Shown: piece after piece, positions 52,424-61,243 of the stretch
Numbering within the stretch: the stretch's first letter is position 1
Layout: each line of letters begins with the position of its first letter
Origin: an uncultured Chryseobacterium sp.
GTDB taxonomy: Bacteria; Bacteroidota; Bacteroidia; Flavobacteriales; Weeksellaceae
Length of the DNA stretch: 64,000 nt
Assembly: GCA_913778505.1 (NCBI GenBank)
Contig: CAJYWD010000004.1
Location: forward strand, 62,001 to 126,000
Reading direction: 5' to 3'
Made by a program: the position numbers and the translations under genes
Notes under the pieces: model-generated
What the model was told of the DNA's origin: nothing
Database searches by the model: none
Seen by the model: the letters and a program-made list of their open reading frames with translations, nothing else

Positions 52424-54085
52424 ATGAAAACCAAACTTTTATTGGTGCTGATTGTATTGGCACAGACTTTTTACGCCCAGGATTTAACCGGTTCCTGGCA
52501 AGGTGATATAGACCTTGGAGCGATGAAACTCCCTCTGATTCTGACCATTAAAAAAGACGGAGCGCAATATACTTCCACAGCCAGAAGTCCAAAGCAAGGT
52601 GACAAAATCATCCCAGTTGACAGAACCGAATTCGCTAATAACGAATTGATCTTTGCAATTAAAAATTTGAATGCGTCTTATAAAGGACAATTCAAGACAG
52701 ACCATTTTGAAGGGATTTTCACACAACATTCCATAAACTATAATCTGAATCTTTCCAGGATTGATGAAAAAAATGCAGAAAAATCAGGCAAATATGCCAA
52801 AATTCCGGACATCGGAAACAGGGAAATCAATACTAAGAAAATTGATGACTTCCTGAATTATATGACTGATAACAAACAATCTATCGGAAGCATTTCGATT
52901 TTCAGACATGGGAAAGAAATTTATCAGAAAAACTTTGGCCAGAATCAATTGCCTAATGTAAAATGGAACTCAGACACAAGGTATCAGGTGGGTTCTATCA
53001 GCAAACTATTTACAGCCATTATGCTGATGCAGCAAGTGGAAAAAGGGAAACTGAACCTCGGCGACAAGCTTTCAAAATATTATCCTGAAATCCCAAATGC
53101 AGACAAAATCACCATCGAAACGATGATGAACCACACCAGCGGTTTAGGCGATTACGTTGGTAAAAATTACCAATGGCTTTTCAAAAAAACTGTAGGAGAC
53201 CAAGTGATTCTTGATACAATCAAAGCTCAGGGCATTGAATTTCAGCCGGGAGAAAAGACCAGATATTCCAATTCCGGCTATTATCTTCTGAGCAGAATAC
53301 TGGAAAAAATAGCAAAAAAACCTTTCAACGTTCTTCTGAAAGAAAACATCACCAGCAAAGCAAACCTGAAAAATACTTTTTCGGTCCTGGACAATCCTAC
53401 CAACGTTTTCAAATCTTACGAAAACCAAGATGGGAAATGGGTAGAAGTTGAAGACTTCGATTTTCACAATTGCATTGGACTTGGCGATATTGTTTCCACA
53501 CCTCACGATTTGAATCTTTTCATGAACGCTCTATTCAATGGGAAATTTGTGAAGAAAGAGACTCTTGATAAGATGATGCCAACTCCGGAAAAGCCCATGG
53601 ATTTTGGGTTAGGAATAATGGCTGTTCCGTTTTACAATCAGGTTTCTTTTGGACATGGCGGCGATACAGCAGGAAGTCACGCCATCACATCTTATAATAC
53701 GAAAGAAGATTATTCGGTCTCTATGACTATCAACGGAGAAGAATATCCTCACAATGGATTGGGAATCGGAATCTTAAGTTTAATATATGATGTAGATTAT
53801 ACTTATCCAAAATTCGGAGACGACGCCACCAAATCTATCGGTACACCGGAGAAATTTAAAAATTACATTGGCGATTACACTTCTCCCGATATTCCTTTGG
53901 GTTTGAAAATCTTCTCACAAGACGGAAAACTGTTTGCCCAAGGAAAAGGCCAGCCTTCTTTTGAACTGGAATATGTAGATCAGGATAAGTTCCAATTCGT
54001 TCCGGCAAAGATTCAGATTAACTTTTCTCCCAATCAATTGCAACTTTTGCAGAATGGAAAAACGTATAATTTTACAAAAAAATAA
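52424..54085 (+). CDS. Secreted serine hydrolase, beta-lactamase family, with lipocalin-like N-terminal domain
   Basis: The 553-residue product has a signal peptide (1-18, ending TFYAQ). An N-terminal beta domain (~19-115: LTGSWQGDIDLGAMKLPLIL) precedes the serine hydrolase domain (~145-460). The catalytic motif is Ser191-Ile-Ser-Lys194 in YQVGSISKLFTA, with MMNHTSGLGDYVG, the Tyr-x-Asn in TRYSNSGYYLLSR, and GHGGDTAGSH as third motif. The final ~90 residues are another beta domain (IGDYTSPDIPLGLKIFSQDG). Members are esterases or peptidases. It ends the DUF2089 operon, which suggests that regulator, membrane proteins and hydrolase work together. Confidence 0.88.
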   Translation: MKTKLLLVLIVLAQTFYAQDLTGSWQGDIDLGAMKLPLILTIKKDGAQYTSTARSPKQGDKIIPVDRTEFANNELIFAIKNLNASYKGQFKTDHFEGIFTQHSINYNLNLSRIDEKNAEKSGKYAKIPDIGNREINTKKIDDFLNYMTDNKQSIGSISIFRHGKEIYQKNFGQNQLPNVKWNSDTRYQVGSISKLFTAIMLMQQVEKGKLNLGDKLSKYYPEIPNADKITIETMMNHTSGLGDYVGKNYQWLFKKTVGDQVILDTIKAQGIEFQPGEKTRYSNSGYYLLSRILEKIAKKPFNVLLKENITSKANLKNTFSVLDNPTNVFKSYENQDGKWVEVEDFDFHNCIGLGDIVSTPHDLNLFMNALFNGKFVKKETLDKMMPTPEKPMDFGLGIMAVPFYNQVSFGHGGDTAGSHAITSYNTKEDYSVSMTINGEEYPHNGLGIGILSLIYDVDYTYPKFGDDATKSIGTPEKFKNYIGDYTSPDIPLGLKIFSQDGKLFAQGKGQPSFELEYVDQDKFQFVPAKIQINFSPNQLQLLQNGKTYNFTKK

Positions 54086-54280
54086 AAGTAGAGAAGTTAT
54101 CATGTATTGCCTATTGCAAAACTATGATTCAAGAAAATCTAATACGTCGATGAAAGAAAATAGATAAAAGACTTACATTGAGCTGTTTATTTTCTAAAAA
54201 CAGGTCATCATTTGTTTTCAAAGCACTTATATTTTGGCAATAAAACACTCGAAATCAGATGAATTCATCAAATCTCTATC

Positions 54281-54313
54281 AAAAAAAGCGGAAATCAGTT
54301 TCCGCTTTTTTTT
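54281..54313. terminator. Bidirectional terminator between the hydrolase and arginine decarboxylase genes
   Basis: GCGGAAA (54288-54294) and TTTCCGC (54299-54305) with a short TCAG loop have seven A before and eight T after, giving termination on both strands. The rest of the 261-base gap holds nothing I can identify. Confidence 0.9.
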
Positions 54314-54346
54314 CTATTATCTTTTATCTAAAAGTCTATTATCTTG

Positions 54347-55738
54347 TTAATATCCCAAAAGTTTCAGAACATCTTCCGGTCTCTGCTCTTCCCGGAATAG
54401 TTCGTAGGTAAAATTGCCGTCCTCATCTTTATCAATCAGAATATGCTTGGGTTGCGGCATCAGACAGTGATGAACACCACCGTAACCACCAATGGTTTCC
54501 TGATAAGCGCCGGTATGGAAAAATCCAATATAGAGAGGTTTTGTTTCATTGAAAACAGGAAGATAAATGGCGTTTGTATGTTGTTCAGAATTATAGTAAT
54601 CATCTGAATCACATGTCAATCCACCGAGAAAAACCCGTTCATAAGAATCTTCCCAACGGTTGAGCGGCAACATAATGAAGTGACGCGAAATCGCCCAGGT
54701 ATCTGGTAAAGTCGTCATAAAAGACGAGTCAATCATATTCCATTTTTCCCTGTCGTTCTGGCGTTTCTGAGAAATGATTTTATAAAGATGCCCACCACTT
54801 TCTCCAACGGTAAAACTTCCGAATTCTGTATAAATATTTGGTTCTTCCACACCTTCTTCCTCACAGAATTTTTTGATTTGGGAAACAATTTCGTTCACCA
54901 TATATTGGTAATCGTAATCGAAATTCAATGATGTTTTGATAGGAAAACCGCCGCCGATATTCAAAGAATCCACTTCCGGAGCAATTTTTTTCAACCTTGC
55001 ATAGACACGGAGACATTTGTACAATTCGTTCCAATAATACGCCGTGTCTTTGATCCCCGTATTAATGAAAAAGTGAAGCATTTTCAGCCTGGCATTCGGA
55101 TGTTCCGCAATTTTCTGACTGTAATACGGTATAATATCCTTGTATCCGATTCCTAATCTTGAGGTATAAAATTCGAACTTAGGTTCTTCCTCAGAAGCGA
55201 TTCGGATTCCGATGTCAAAAGTTCTGTCGATGCTTTCTGTAAGCTTATCGAGTTCTCTGTAATTATCCAGAATCGGTGTGATATTTTCGAAGCCGCTGTT
55301 GATTAAATCAGAAATCTTCGCGAGATAATCATCGGTTTTGAAGCCGTTGCAAATAACTTCGATGTTTTTATCGAATTTCCCTTTGTCATAAAGCGCCTTC
55401 ACGATGTCCATATCATACGCGGAAGACGTTTCCAGGCTGATGTCATTTTTCAGCGCTTCTTCTACCACAAAGGCAAAATGACTGGACTTGGTGCAATAGC
55501 AATATCTGTAATCTTTCTGATATTCGTTTTTTTCAAACGCTTCCTTGAACCAGAACTTTGCCCTTTCAATATTCTGAGAAATTTTTGGGAGATAATTGAA
55601 CTTCAAAGGAGTTCCGAATTTTTCCACAACTTCCATCAGGTTGATGTCGTGAAACTTCAGATTATTCTCTTCTACATTGAACTCTTCTGTAGGAAAATAA
55701 AGCGTTTGGTCAATTAGTTCAGAATATTTGATCTTCAT
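54347..55738 (-). CDS. speA: Arginine decarboxylase-like PLP enzyme (fold III)
   Basis: The 463-residue protein belongs to the alanine-racemase-fold basic amino acid decarboxylases. The PLP lysine is in YRYCYCTKSSHFAFVV, followed by ISLETSSAYDMDIVKALYD. The domain shows LDNYRELDKL, the glycine loop LNIGGGFPIK, the E-x-G-ox FGSFTVGESGG motif and the second-subunit active-site Cys-Asp in GGLTCDSDDYYN. It is shorter than E. coli SpeA (about 650 residues) but of the normal length for this phylum. It decarboxylates arginine to agmatine for polyamine synthesis. Monocistronic on the minus strand. Confidence 0.9.
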   Translation of the reverse strand: MKIKYSELIDQTLYFPTEEFNVEENNLKFHDINLMEVVEKFGTPLKFNYLPKISQNIERAKFWFKEAFEKNEYQKDYRYCYCTKSSHFAFVVEEALKNDISLETSSAYDMDIVKALYDKGKFDKNIEVICNGFKTDDYLAKISDLINSGFENITPILDNYRELDKLTESIDRTFDIGIRIASEEEPKFEFYTSRLGIGYKDIIPYYSQKIAEHPNARLKMLHFFINTGIKDTAYYWNELYKCLRVYARLKKIAPEVDSLNIGGGFPIKTSLNFDYDYQYMVNEIVSQIKKFCEEEGVEEPNIYTEFGSFTVGESGGHLYKIISQKRQNDREKWNMIDSSFMTTLPDTWAISRHFIMLPLNRWEDSYERVFLGGLTCDSDDYYNSEQHTNAIYLPVFNETKPLYIGFFHTGAYQETIGGYGGVHHCLMPQPKHILIDKDEDGNFTYELFREEQRPEDVLKLLGY

Positions 55739-55842
55739 TTCTGGCTAAAAAAAGTTAATTGGTTTTACGATGCAAAAATGATGAAATAAACTGAAAAACT
55801 GCGTTAATAATTCTATAAAAATTGATGAGTGCTATTTAACCC

Positions 55843-55886
55843 AAAGTCGCAATTTTTTTTTCAACAAATCGTTTTAAGTCGCAAAA
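55843..55886. repeat. AAAGTCGCAA-type repeated motif
   Basis: AAAGTCGCAA at 55843-55852 and AAGTCGCAAAA at 55876-55886 are direct copies; a reverse copy (GCGACTTTG) is at 55943-55951. Related copies lie in the lptB/DinB gap (61205-61278). Confidence 0.6.
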
Positions 55887-55959
55887 TTCTTAACTGTTTT
55901 TTATAAAATTAGAGACTTAAAAAGCAAGTTCCAAAATTTATCAGCGACTTTGTGACACA

Positions 55960-56595
55960 TTATTTCCCAACAAAAATCAACAAATCCCCTTCTTGATATT
56001 GGATGGAAACATCTTGATTTTCCGCCATATTTCGAGTTCCAATTCTTTCTCCCAGAATCAAATCTTCCTGATGCAAAGGCCACTTCAAACCTTTAGTTTC
56101 AATATTTCTGGCAATAGGAAAAGGCATCAGCGAAATCATTTTTCCTTTGACACCAGAAATTGAGAAATATTTCGAAATAAAATAGTAGGAAGAATAGTCA
56201 TCAAAAAACTTAAGATTGATTTTGTCCTTAAAAGCAAAAGCCACGCTCAGATTCCCCAGAAAATGATCCTGCTCTCCTCCACTTCCACCGTAAACATCGA
56301 TGGTATCAAATCCTTTTTCGATAATGATTTCCAGAGCTTTATGAAAATCCGTCTTATTTTGGTCAGGCGTTTCAATGATTTCAAATTGATGCTTCTGAGC
56401 TTGCTGAATAATCTCTTCTTCAATTTTATGAGAATCAAAATCACCTGAAATAAAATCCAGTTTATCCAAAGGAAATTTAAGTTGTTTCAGATAATGAAAC
56501 GCACCATCTGTACAAGCCATCAATTCATAACCTGACAAATCCGGAAGTGATTTCGGAGCATCTCCGTTGATGAAAAGTAAGGCTTTATTTTTCAT
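55960..56595 (-). CDS. thiN: Thiamine diphosphokinase
   Basis: The 211-residue enzyme transfers pyrophosphate from ATP to thiamine. YELMACTDGAFHYLKQL, the acidic metal loop LDFISGDFDSHK, and ETPDQNKTDFHKALEIIIEK are the TPK motifs; GSGGEQDHFLGNLSVAF follows. Final beta domain ~150-211 as expected (SLMPFPIARNIETKGLKWPL). The start ATG (56593-56595) lies inside the end of the small lipoprotein gene (overlap of 11 bases), so its translation is probably coupled to that gene. Confidence 0.93.
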   Translation of the reverse strand: MKNKALLFINGDAPKSLPDLSGYELMACTDGAFHYLKQLKFPLDKLDFISGDFDSHKIEEEIIQQAQKHQFEIIETPDQNKTDFHKALEIIIEKGFDTIDVYGGSGGEQDHFLGNLSVAFAFKDKINLKFFDDYSSYYFISKYFSISGVKGKMISLMPFPIARNIETKGLKWPLHQEDLILGERIGTRNMAENQDVSIQYQEGDLLIFVGK

Positions 56596-56713
56596 CCGAT
56601 TTCTTATGCTTCACTTTAAAGAAAAATCCGTTTGGAGTTTCTTCGGTGGGTTTTGAAACTTTACAAGAAGTTAAAATAAGGATTCCAATGATGTAAAGAA
56701 AAAATCTCTTCAT
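56585..56713 (-). CDS. 42-residue lipoprotein overlapping thiN
   Basis: ATG at 56711-56713 opens a 42-codon frame ending TAA at 56585-56587. It starts MKRFFLYIIGILILTSCKVS, a textbook lipoprotein leader with lipobox ILTSC, and continues with a short charged tail ending KHKKSDEK. The mature part is only ~26 residues. Its last codons overlap the thiN start by 11 bases, which argues for a real coupled gene. No family is known to me. Confidence 0.8.
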   Translation of the reverse strand: MKRFFLYIIGILILTSCKVSKPTEETPNGFFFKVKHKKSDEK

Positions 56714-56750
56714 TTTTTATGTTTTTAGATTTTTATAATAAAGTAATATT

Positions 56751-56800
56751 GTCATTCCGTAGGAATCTTAACTTAGCTGTCATGATTCCTACGGAATGAC
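56751..56800. repeat. Palindromic repeat with 17-bp perfect arms, copy 1
   Basis: GTCATTCCGTAGGAATC (56751-56767) and GATTCCTACGGAATGAC (56784-56800) are perfect inverted complements around a 16-base spacer. The element reappears at 60511-60555. Confidence 0.92.
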
Positions 56801-56816
56801 AAAAAACTGTTTTTTT

Positions 56817-57389
56817 TTATTTTCTATCACTCGGATTCCAATATTCCTCAGCTTCACCGTGAAGCACGGAAACATATCTTGCCAACACAAAAAGATAATC
56901 CGACAAACGGTTCAGATATTTGATCAGTTCCGCTCGTACTTCTTCAGTTTGATTGAGGAAAACCAGGCTTCTTTCCGCACGTCTGCAAACCGTTCTCGCC
57001 ACGTGAAGAAAAGTCGCTGCTTTCCCACCGCCCGGCAAAATGAAATATTGCAAAGGTTCTACTTTCGTTTCCATTTCGTCCATCCAGGTTTCCAGTTCTT
57101 CAATTTCTTTGTCGGAAATCACGAGTGGTAATCGTGCTTTTCCGTTGGCCAAAAACAACTTGTCAATAGGTGTAGAGGCTTCGGAACCAACTGTGAAAAG
57201 GTCAAACTGGATTTTTTTGAGTTGATGAATGACCGCTTCATCTTCGATATGAGATTTGGCAACGCCGATCGAAGCGTTCAGCTCATCAATGTTTCCGTAA
57301 GATTCTACTCTCGCACTCGCTTTGGAGATTCTGCTCCCGCCGTAAAGTCCGGTTTCGCCCTTGTCGCCGGTTTTGGTATAGATTTTCAT
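56817..57389 (-). CDS. Cob(I)yrinic acid a,c-diamide adenosyltransferase (PduO type)
   Basis: The 190-residue enzyme attaches the 5'-deoxyadenosyl group of ATP to cob(I)alamin. The start MKIYTKTGDKGETGLYGGSR is the PduO ATP loop, then SYGNIDELNASIGVAKSHI. FILPGGGKAATFLHVARTVC and RRAERSLVFLNQ form the rest of the active site, and RLSDYLFVLARYV closes it. It is a five-helix-bundle trimer. With BtuB and the B12 riboswitch at 11.6-13.7 kb, this organism scavenges cobalamin and makes adenosylcobalamin. Monocistronic. Confidence 0.95.
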   Translation of the reverse strand: MKIYTKTGDKGETGLYGGSRISKASARVESYGNIDELNASIGVAKSHIEDEAVIHQLKKIQFDLFTVGSEASTPIDKLFLANGKARLPLVISDKEIEELETWMDEMETKVEPLQYFILPGGGKAATFLHVARTVCRRAERSLVFLNQTEEVRAELIKYLNRLSDYLFVLARYVSVLHGEAEEYWNPSDRK

Positions 57390-57578
57390 TGTAATTTTTT
57401 CGAAAGTTTAAAATTAAGGTTTTTATTTTTTAAACACTTAAGTCATTTTAGAAAGATATTGAATAATGAAAACTAAGTTCACTGAAGCTAATGTGTTCTT
57501 ATGTGAATTCTATGATATTAAAAATAGAACTTAAGTGTTAATTTCTATGTATTTTAAATTTATCCTTAACTTTCTAAG

Positions 57579-59390
57579 ATGAAAAAACCTTTTCAGAAAA
57601 CTACCAATCTAATTCATATTTTCGAGCAGCTCAAGAGCTTCATCAAGCCGTACAAATGGATGGTTTTCGGGACTTTGGCTTTGACTTTTATCGGCGCATT
57701 ATTCGCGCAGGTCAATCCGTTGGTTTTGAAATATACGGTGGACGAGGTCACAAAATTGGTTGGTTTGCCAAATCCAATGTCGGAAGGCATTCACGTTTTG
57801 ATTCTGATTTCGATTATACTTTTAGGAAAGGAATTGGCGAATATTTTTATTCAATTCGGGCAGAAATTTTATGGTGAAAAAATCCGTATCAACGTCAGTT
57901 CAGAATTGGCACAAGCTGCGATTGACAAAATCCTGACTTACCGGATTGCTTATTATAACGACGACCGGCACGAATCCGGAAAACTGCAAATCCGCATAGA
58001 CAGAGGCATTGAAAGCTTAACAAAACTCGTTCAGAATTTTTTCATTGACATTCTTCCGTTGTTTTCGACTGCGATTATTGCGCTGATCGTGATGTATATG
58101 CAGAACGTTTACGTTGGTTTGGTTTCGACTTTTGTGATTCCGATTTATTTTTATGTAACCTCAAGACAAGCCAAAAAACTGGGAAATGTCCGAAGAACTC
58201 TGCGAAATCAAAGGGAACAAAAAACATCCGGGCTTTTGAATCTCATCAATTCCATAATGGTCATCAAGAGTTTTGTGCGCGAACAATTCGAAGGCAGAAA
58301 ACAGTACAATCTCCAGATGCACCTGATGGAAAGCCAGTTGTACACACGCAGAACGAGCTTTATCTTCGATGGTTTGAAAACGTTTATCGAGCAATTTGGT
58401 GTCGTTTTGATCATTCTTTTGACGGTTTATCTGGTGCTTGACCAGCAAATGACAATTGGTGCGATCATGCTTCACATTATGTTGTTCAACAATGTTTCTG
58501 CGCCTATACGCCAGCTTCACAGGATTTATGATGATATGAATGATGCCTTTATCTATGCCGAAGGTTATTTTGAAATCCTGAATGATGACGACGAAACCGA
58601 ACCCAACGGAACCATCAACAATATTCCAATTAAAGGCAACTTCGAAATCAAAAATGTGGATTTTACTTATCCGAACGGAATGAAAGCCTTGAAAAATGTT
58701 TCGCTAAAAATTGAAAATGGAAAAACGACCGCTTTGGTTGGACTGAGTGGCGCCGGAAAATCGACAATCATTAATTTGTTATGTAAGTTTTACGAACCGG
58801 ATTCGGGAGAAATTCTTCTGGATGGCAACAATCTGGATGACTTTGATAACGATTATCTGCGTGATGACCTTGGTCTGGTACTTCAGAAAAATCATATTTT
58901 CAAAGGAAGTATTGAAGATAATATCCGTTATGGAAACCTGGAAGCAACGCTTGACCAAATCAAAGAAGCGGCGACAAAAGCTTATCTCCACGATCAGATT
59001 TTGGATTTGCCGGACGGTTACAATCACGATGCCACGCAACTTTCCGGCGGTCAGCAACAGCGGATTGCCATTGCAAGATTATTCCTGAAAAATCCGCCCA
59101 TCATTTTCCTTGATGAACCGACGGCAAGTCTGGATGCGATTGCCACTGAACAAATTAAAAATTCTCTTGATGCGATAAAAAAAAACAGAACGGTGATTAT
59201 TATTTCACATTCTTTATCGCAGATTTTGGATTCTGATATGATTTATGTGATGAAAAAAGGCGAAGTGGTGGAAAACGGAACGCACGAAGAATTGTACGAA
59301 AAAGAGGGAACGTACCGGGAGATTTTCGATGCGTCTGCCAGAAGTCTGAATCTGGATAGATTGATGAAAACTTATAAGGATGAGAGTTAG
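57579..59390 (+). CDS. ABC exporter, fused permease and ATPase
   Basis: The 603-residue half-transporter has six transmembrane helices (~25-330: WMVFGTLALTFIGALFAQVN, GLVSTFVIPIYFYVTSRQA, FGVVLIILLTVYLVLDQQM) followed by an ATPase domain with Walker A GLSGAGKST, signature LSGGQQQRIAIAR, Walker B PIIFLDEPTASLD and the switch His in VIIISHS. It works as a dimer. Sequence resembles MsbA/multidrug type exporters. Substrate is unknown. Transcribed alone; the palindromic repeat copy 2 follows the gene. Confidence 0.93.
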   Translation: MKKPFQKTTNLIHIFEQLKSFIKPYKWMVFGTLALTFIGALFAQVNPLVLKYTVDEVTKLVGLPNPMSEGIHVLILISIILLGKELANIFIQFGQKFYGEKIRINVSSELAQAAIDKILTYRIAYYNDDRHESGKLQIRIDRGIESLTKLVQNFFIDILPLFSTAIIALIVMYMQNVYVGLVSTFVIPIYFYVTSRQAKKLGNVRRTLRNQREQKTSGLLNLINSIMVIKSFVREQFEGRKQYNLQMHLMESQLYTRRTSFIFDGLKTFIEQFGVVLIILLTVYLVLDQQMTIGAIMLHIMLFNNVSAPIRQLHRIYDDMNDAFIYAEGYFEILNDDDETEPNGTINNIPIKGNFEIKNVDFTYPNGMKALKNVSLKIENGKTTALVGLSGAGKSTIINLLCKFYEPDSGEILLDGNNLDDFDNDYLRDDLGLVLQKNHIFKGSIEDNIRYGNLEATLDQIKEAATKAYLHDQILDLPDGYNHDATQLSGGQQQRIAIARLFLKNPPIIFLDEPTASLDAIATEQIKNSLDAIKKNRTVIIISHSLSQILDSDMIYVMKKGEVVENGTHEELYEKEGTYREIFDASARSLNLDRLMKTYKDES

Positions 59391-59414
59391 ACAAATTTTA
59401 CTGATAATTTTTAT

Positions 59415-59487
59415 TCTCGCAGATTTAGCGAATTTTGCAGATATTCATATGGCTAGATTTGCGTTATCTGTAAAAATCAGCGAGAGA
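59415..59487. repeat. Imperfect palindromic intergenic repeat, copy 2 (CTCGCAGATTTAGC family)
   Basis: TCTCGCAGATTTAGCGAATT at the left and TATCTGTAAAAATCAGCGAG at the right have the same ends as the element at 21164-21235; the core differs. It follows the ABC exporter. Confidence 0.85.
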
Positions 59488-59533
59488 AATAGGTATTTAG
59501 AATAGACTAAAATTTCAAAGAATTCTAAACAAA

Positions 59534-60490
59534 ATGAATGAAGATCATTACATCAAAAAAATAGACCGCGTCACCTCGATTCTGACACAACTGCAAAGTA
59601 AATCCATTGTCCGGGCGCAGGATTTGGCTGAGAAATTTGATGTCAGCATCAGAACGATTTACCGGGATATCAAGACTTTGGAAAATGCCGGAGTTCCGAT
59701 TTTTGGAGAAGCTGGTTCCGGTTATTCTTTGGTAGACGGCTACAAACTGCCGCCCGTGATGTTCACAAAAGAAGAAGTTTTGAGTTTCATTACGGCAGAA
59801 AAACTGATGCAAAAATTCTCTCACGAAAGTCTCGATTCTCATTACAATTCTGCAATGGAAAAAGTGAAAGCAGTCATCCGAAATTCGGAGAAAACTATGG
59901 TTCAGAATATCGAAAATCAGATTGATGTTTACACGCACCGACCAGAAAAACCGGATGCTGCCAAGAATATCATTCCGACCATTCTGGAAAGCATTGCCGA
60001 AAAGAAACAACTGAAAATCAGTTATCAAAACGTGAGGGATGAACCTAGCGAGCGCACCGTTGAAGCGGTTGGGATTTTCTACGAAATCAGTTATTGGTAT
60101 ATGATGGCGTTTTGTACGATGCGAAAGGATTTCCGTCAATTCCGCATTGACAGGATTTTGAAAATCGAAAAAACCGAAAATCTGTTTTTACAGAATTACG
60201 GCAATATTATCGATTACAGAAAAAAATCGGACGATAGAAAAGTGGAAGTCAAACTTCTGGTCGAGAAAAAAATAATGCCTCACCTGGTGAATTCCAAAAT
60301 CTATTACGGTTTGATTGCCGAGGAAGAAACCGAAAACGGAATGCTTCTCACCTTCGAAACCGAATGGATTGATGAAGGTTTTCCGCGCTGGTTGATTACG
60401 TTTTTAGATTACGCTCAAATCATAGAACCTGAAAATTTGAAAGTAATTATGACTAATTTGATTGGTAATATTTCTAAGAATCTAACATAA
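59534..60490 (+). CDS. WYL-domain transcription regulator (YafY family)
   Basis: The 318-residue protein has a DeoR/HTH_11-type winged helix (~5-65: RVTSILTQLQSKSIVRAQDL, RTIYRDIKTLENAGVPIFGE) followed by a WYL domain (~140-220: ISYQNVRDEPSERTVEAVGI then YWYMMAFCTMRKDFRQFRID) and a WCX C-terminal extension (~235-315). WYL domains bind nucleic-acid or second-messenger ligands. The target is unknown; the palindromic element copy 2 lies upstream and the DinB gene (convergent) downstream. Confidence 0.9.
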   Translation: MNEDHYIKKIDRVTSILTQLQSKSIVRAQDLAEKFDVSIRTIYRDIKTLENAGVPIFGEAGSGYSLVDGYKLPPVMFTKEEVLSFITAEKLMQKFSHESLDSHYNSAMEKVKAVIRNSEKTMVQNIENQIDVYTHRPEKPDAAKNIIPTILESIAEKKQLKISYQNVRDEPSERTVEAVGIFYEISYWYMMAFCTMRKDFRQFRIDRILKIEKTENLFLQNYGNIIDYRKKSDDRKVEVKLLVEKKIMPHLVNSKIYYGLIAEEETENGMLLTFETEWIDEGFPRWLITFLDYAQIIEPENLKVIMTNLIGNISKNLT

Positions 60491-60510
60491 AAATAATTAG
60501 ACATTTTTTT

Positions 60511-60555
60511 GTCATTCCGGAGGAATCTCAATAGTCTGGATTCCTCCGGAAAGAC
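60511..60555. repeat. Palindromic repeat, copy 2 (GTCATTCCGnAGGAATC family)
   Basis: GTCATTCCGGAGGAATC (60511-60527) and GATTCCTCCGGAAAGAC (60539-60555) pair at 16 of 17 positions around an 11-base spacer. It matches the element at 56751-56800 with a compensating T-to-G / A-to-C change in the arms. Confidence 0.9.
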
Positions 60556-60576
60556 AAAGACTACAGTTATACCTTA

Positions 60577-60604
60577 TAAAAAAACCGCTTCAAACGAAAC
60601 GGTT
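60577..60604 (-). terminator. Terminator after the DinB protein gene
   Basis: AACCG-TTC and GAA-CGGTT arms in the minus strand (60583-60604) are followed by seven T. Confidence 0.75.
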
Positions 60605-60641
60605 ATTGTCTTTTCTCTTTGTTCCTGACTCTTACATCTTC

Positions 60642-61121
60642 TTACCTTTCTCTTTCCCAGAAAAACGGAGGTTCAATCCCCAAAGCTCTCAGGTAAACGT
60701 AACCTTGACCTCTGTGATGAATCTCATTCTCAACAAAATAAAGAATGTTCTGGTAGATCGGAAACTCATACTGTCCAAAAAGGTTAAACATTTCCTGAAA
60801 ACGTTCCTCCGAAATCTGAGAAAAATACTCGTTAATAGTTTCTGTTTCTTCGTCCCACTTTGCCAGAAGTTCGGCTTTGGTTGTCGGGTTGAAAGACTCA
60901 TCAAATTCATTAATGATTCCAGTAACAATCGACTTCAATGCCGGTCCGCCGATAGCAATCAGTTCAAGAGCCATTTTTGAGAATGGTCTCATTCCACCAA
61001 TGGAAAACTCAAATAAATCTTTCTCCGGAAAAGTTTCAATGACTCTTTTGGTCAGATTTCTGTGGCCTTGCCAATGGATTAAAAGTTGTTGGGAATCCAG
61101 GACTTTTGCGTTTGCGTTCAT
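60642..61121 (-). CDS. DinB family protein
   Basis: A 159-residue four-helix-bundle protein of the DinB/YfiT superfamily. Start ATG 61119-61121 (MNANAKVLDSQQLLIHWQGH); in-frame upstream codons to 61145 are in the leader. The conserved metal-binding His positions are in LLIHWQGHR, and late in VENEIHHRGQGYVYLRALGI. DinB-like proteins include thiol-dependent transferases, some using bacillithiol; role here is not known. AT-rich gap to lptB (197 bases) has a hairpin. Confidence 0.9.
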   Translation of the reverse strand: MNANAKVLDSQQLLIHWQGHRNLTKRVIETFPEKDLFEFSIGGMRPFSKMALELIAIGGPALKSIVTGIINEFDESFNPTTKAELLAKWDEETETINEYFSQISEERFQEMFNLFGQYEFPIYQNILYFVENEIHHRGQGYVYLRALGIEPPFFWERER

Positions 61122-61243
61122 AATAGTTTGTTTTATTTGATACAAATTTATGATGCTGTTGTGACAAGTGTTTGTCAGTAGGATTTTTAGAATTAGAAAA
61201 ATTTTTATCGCGAAGTCGCATGAAAGATATTTGGTTATTTATG

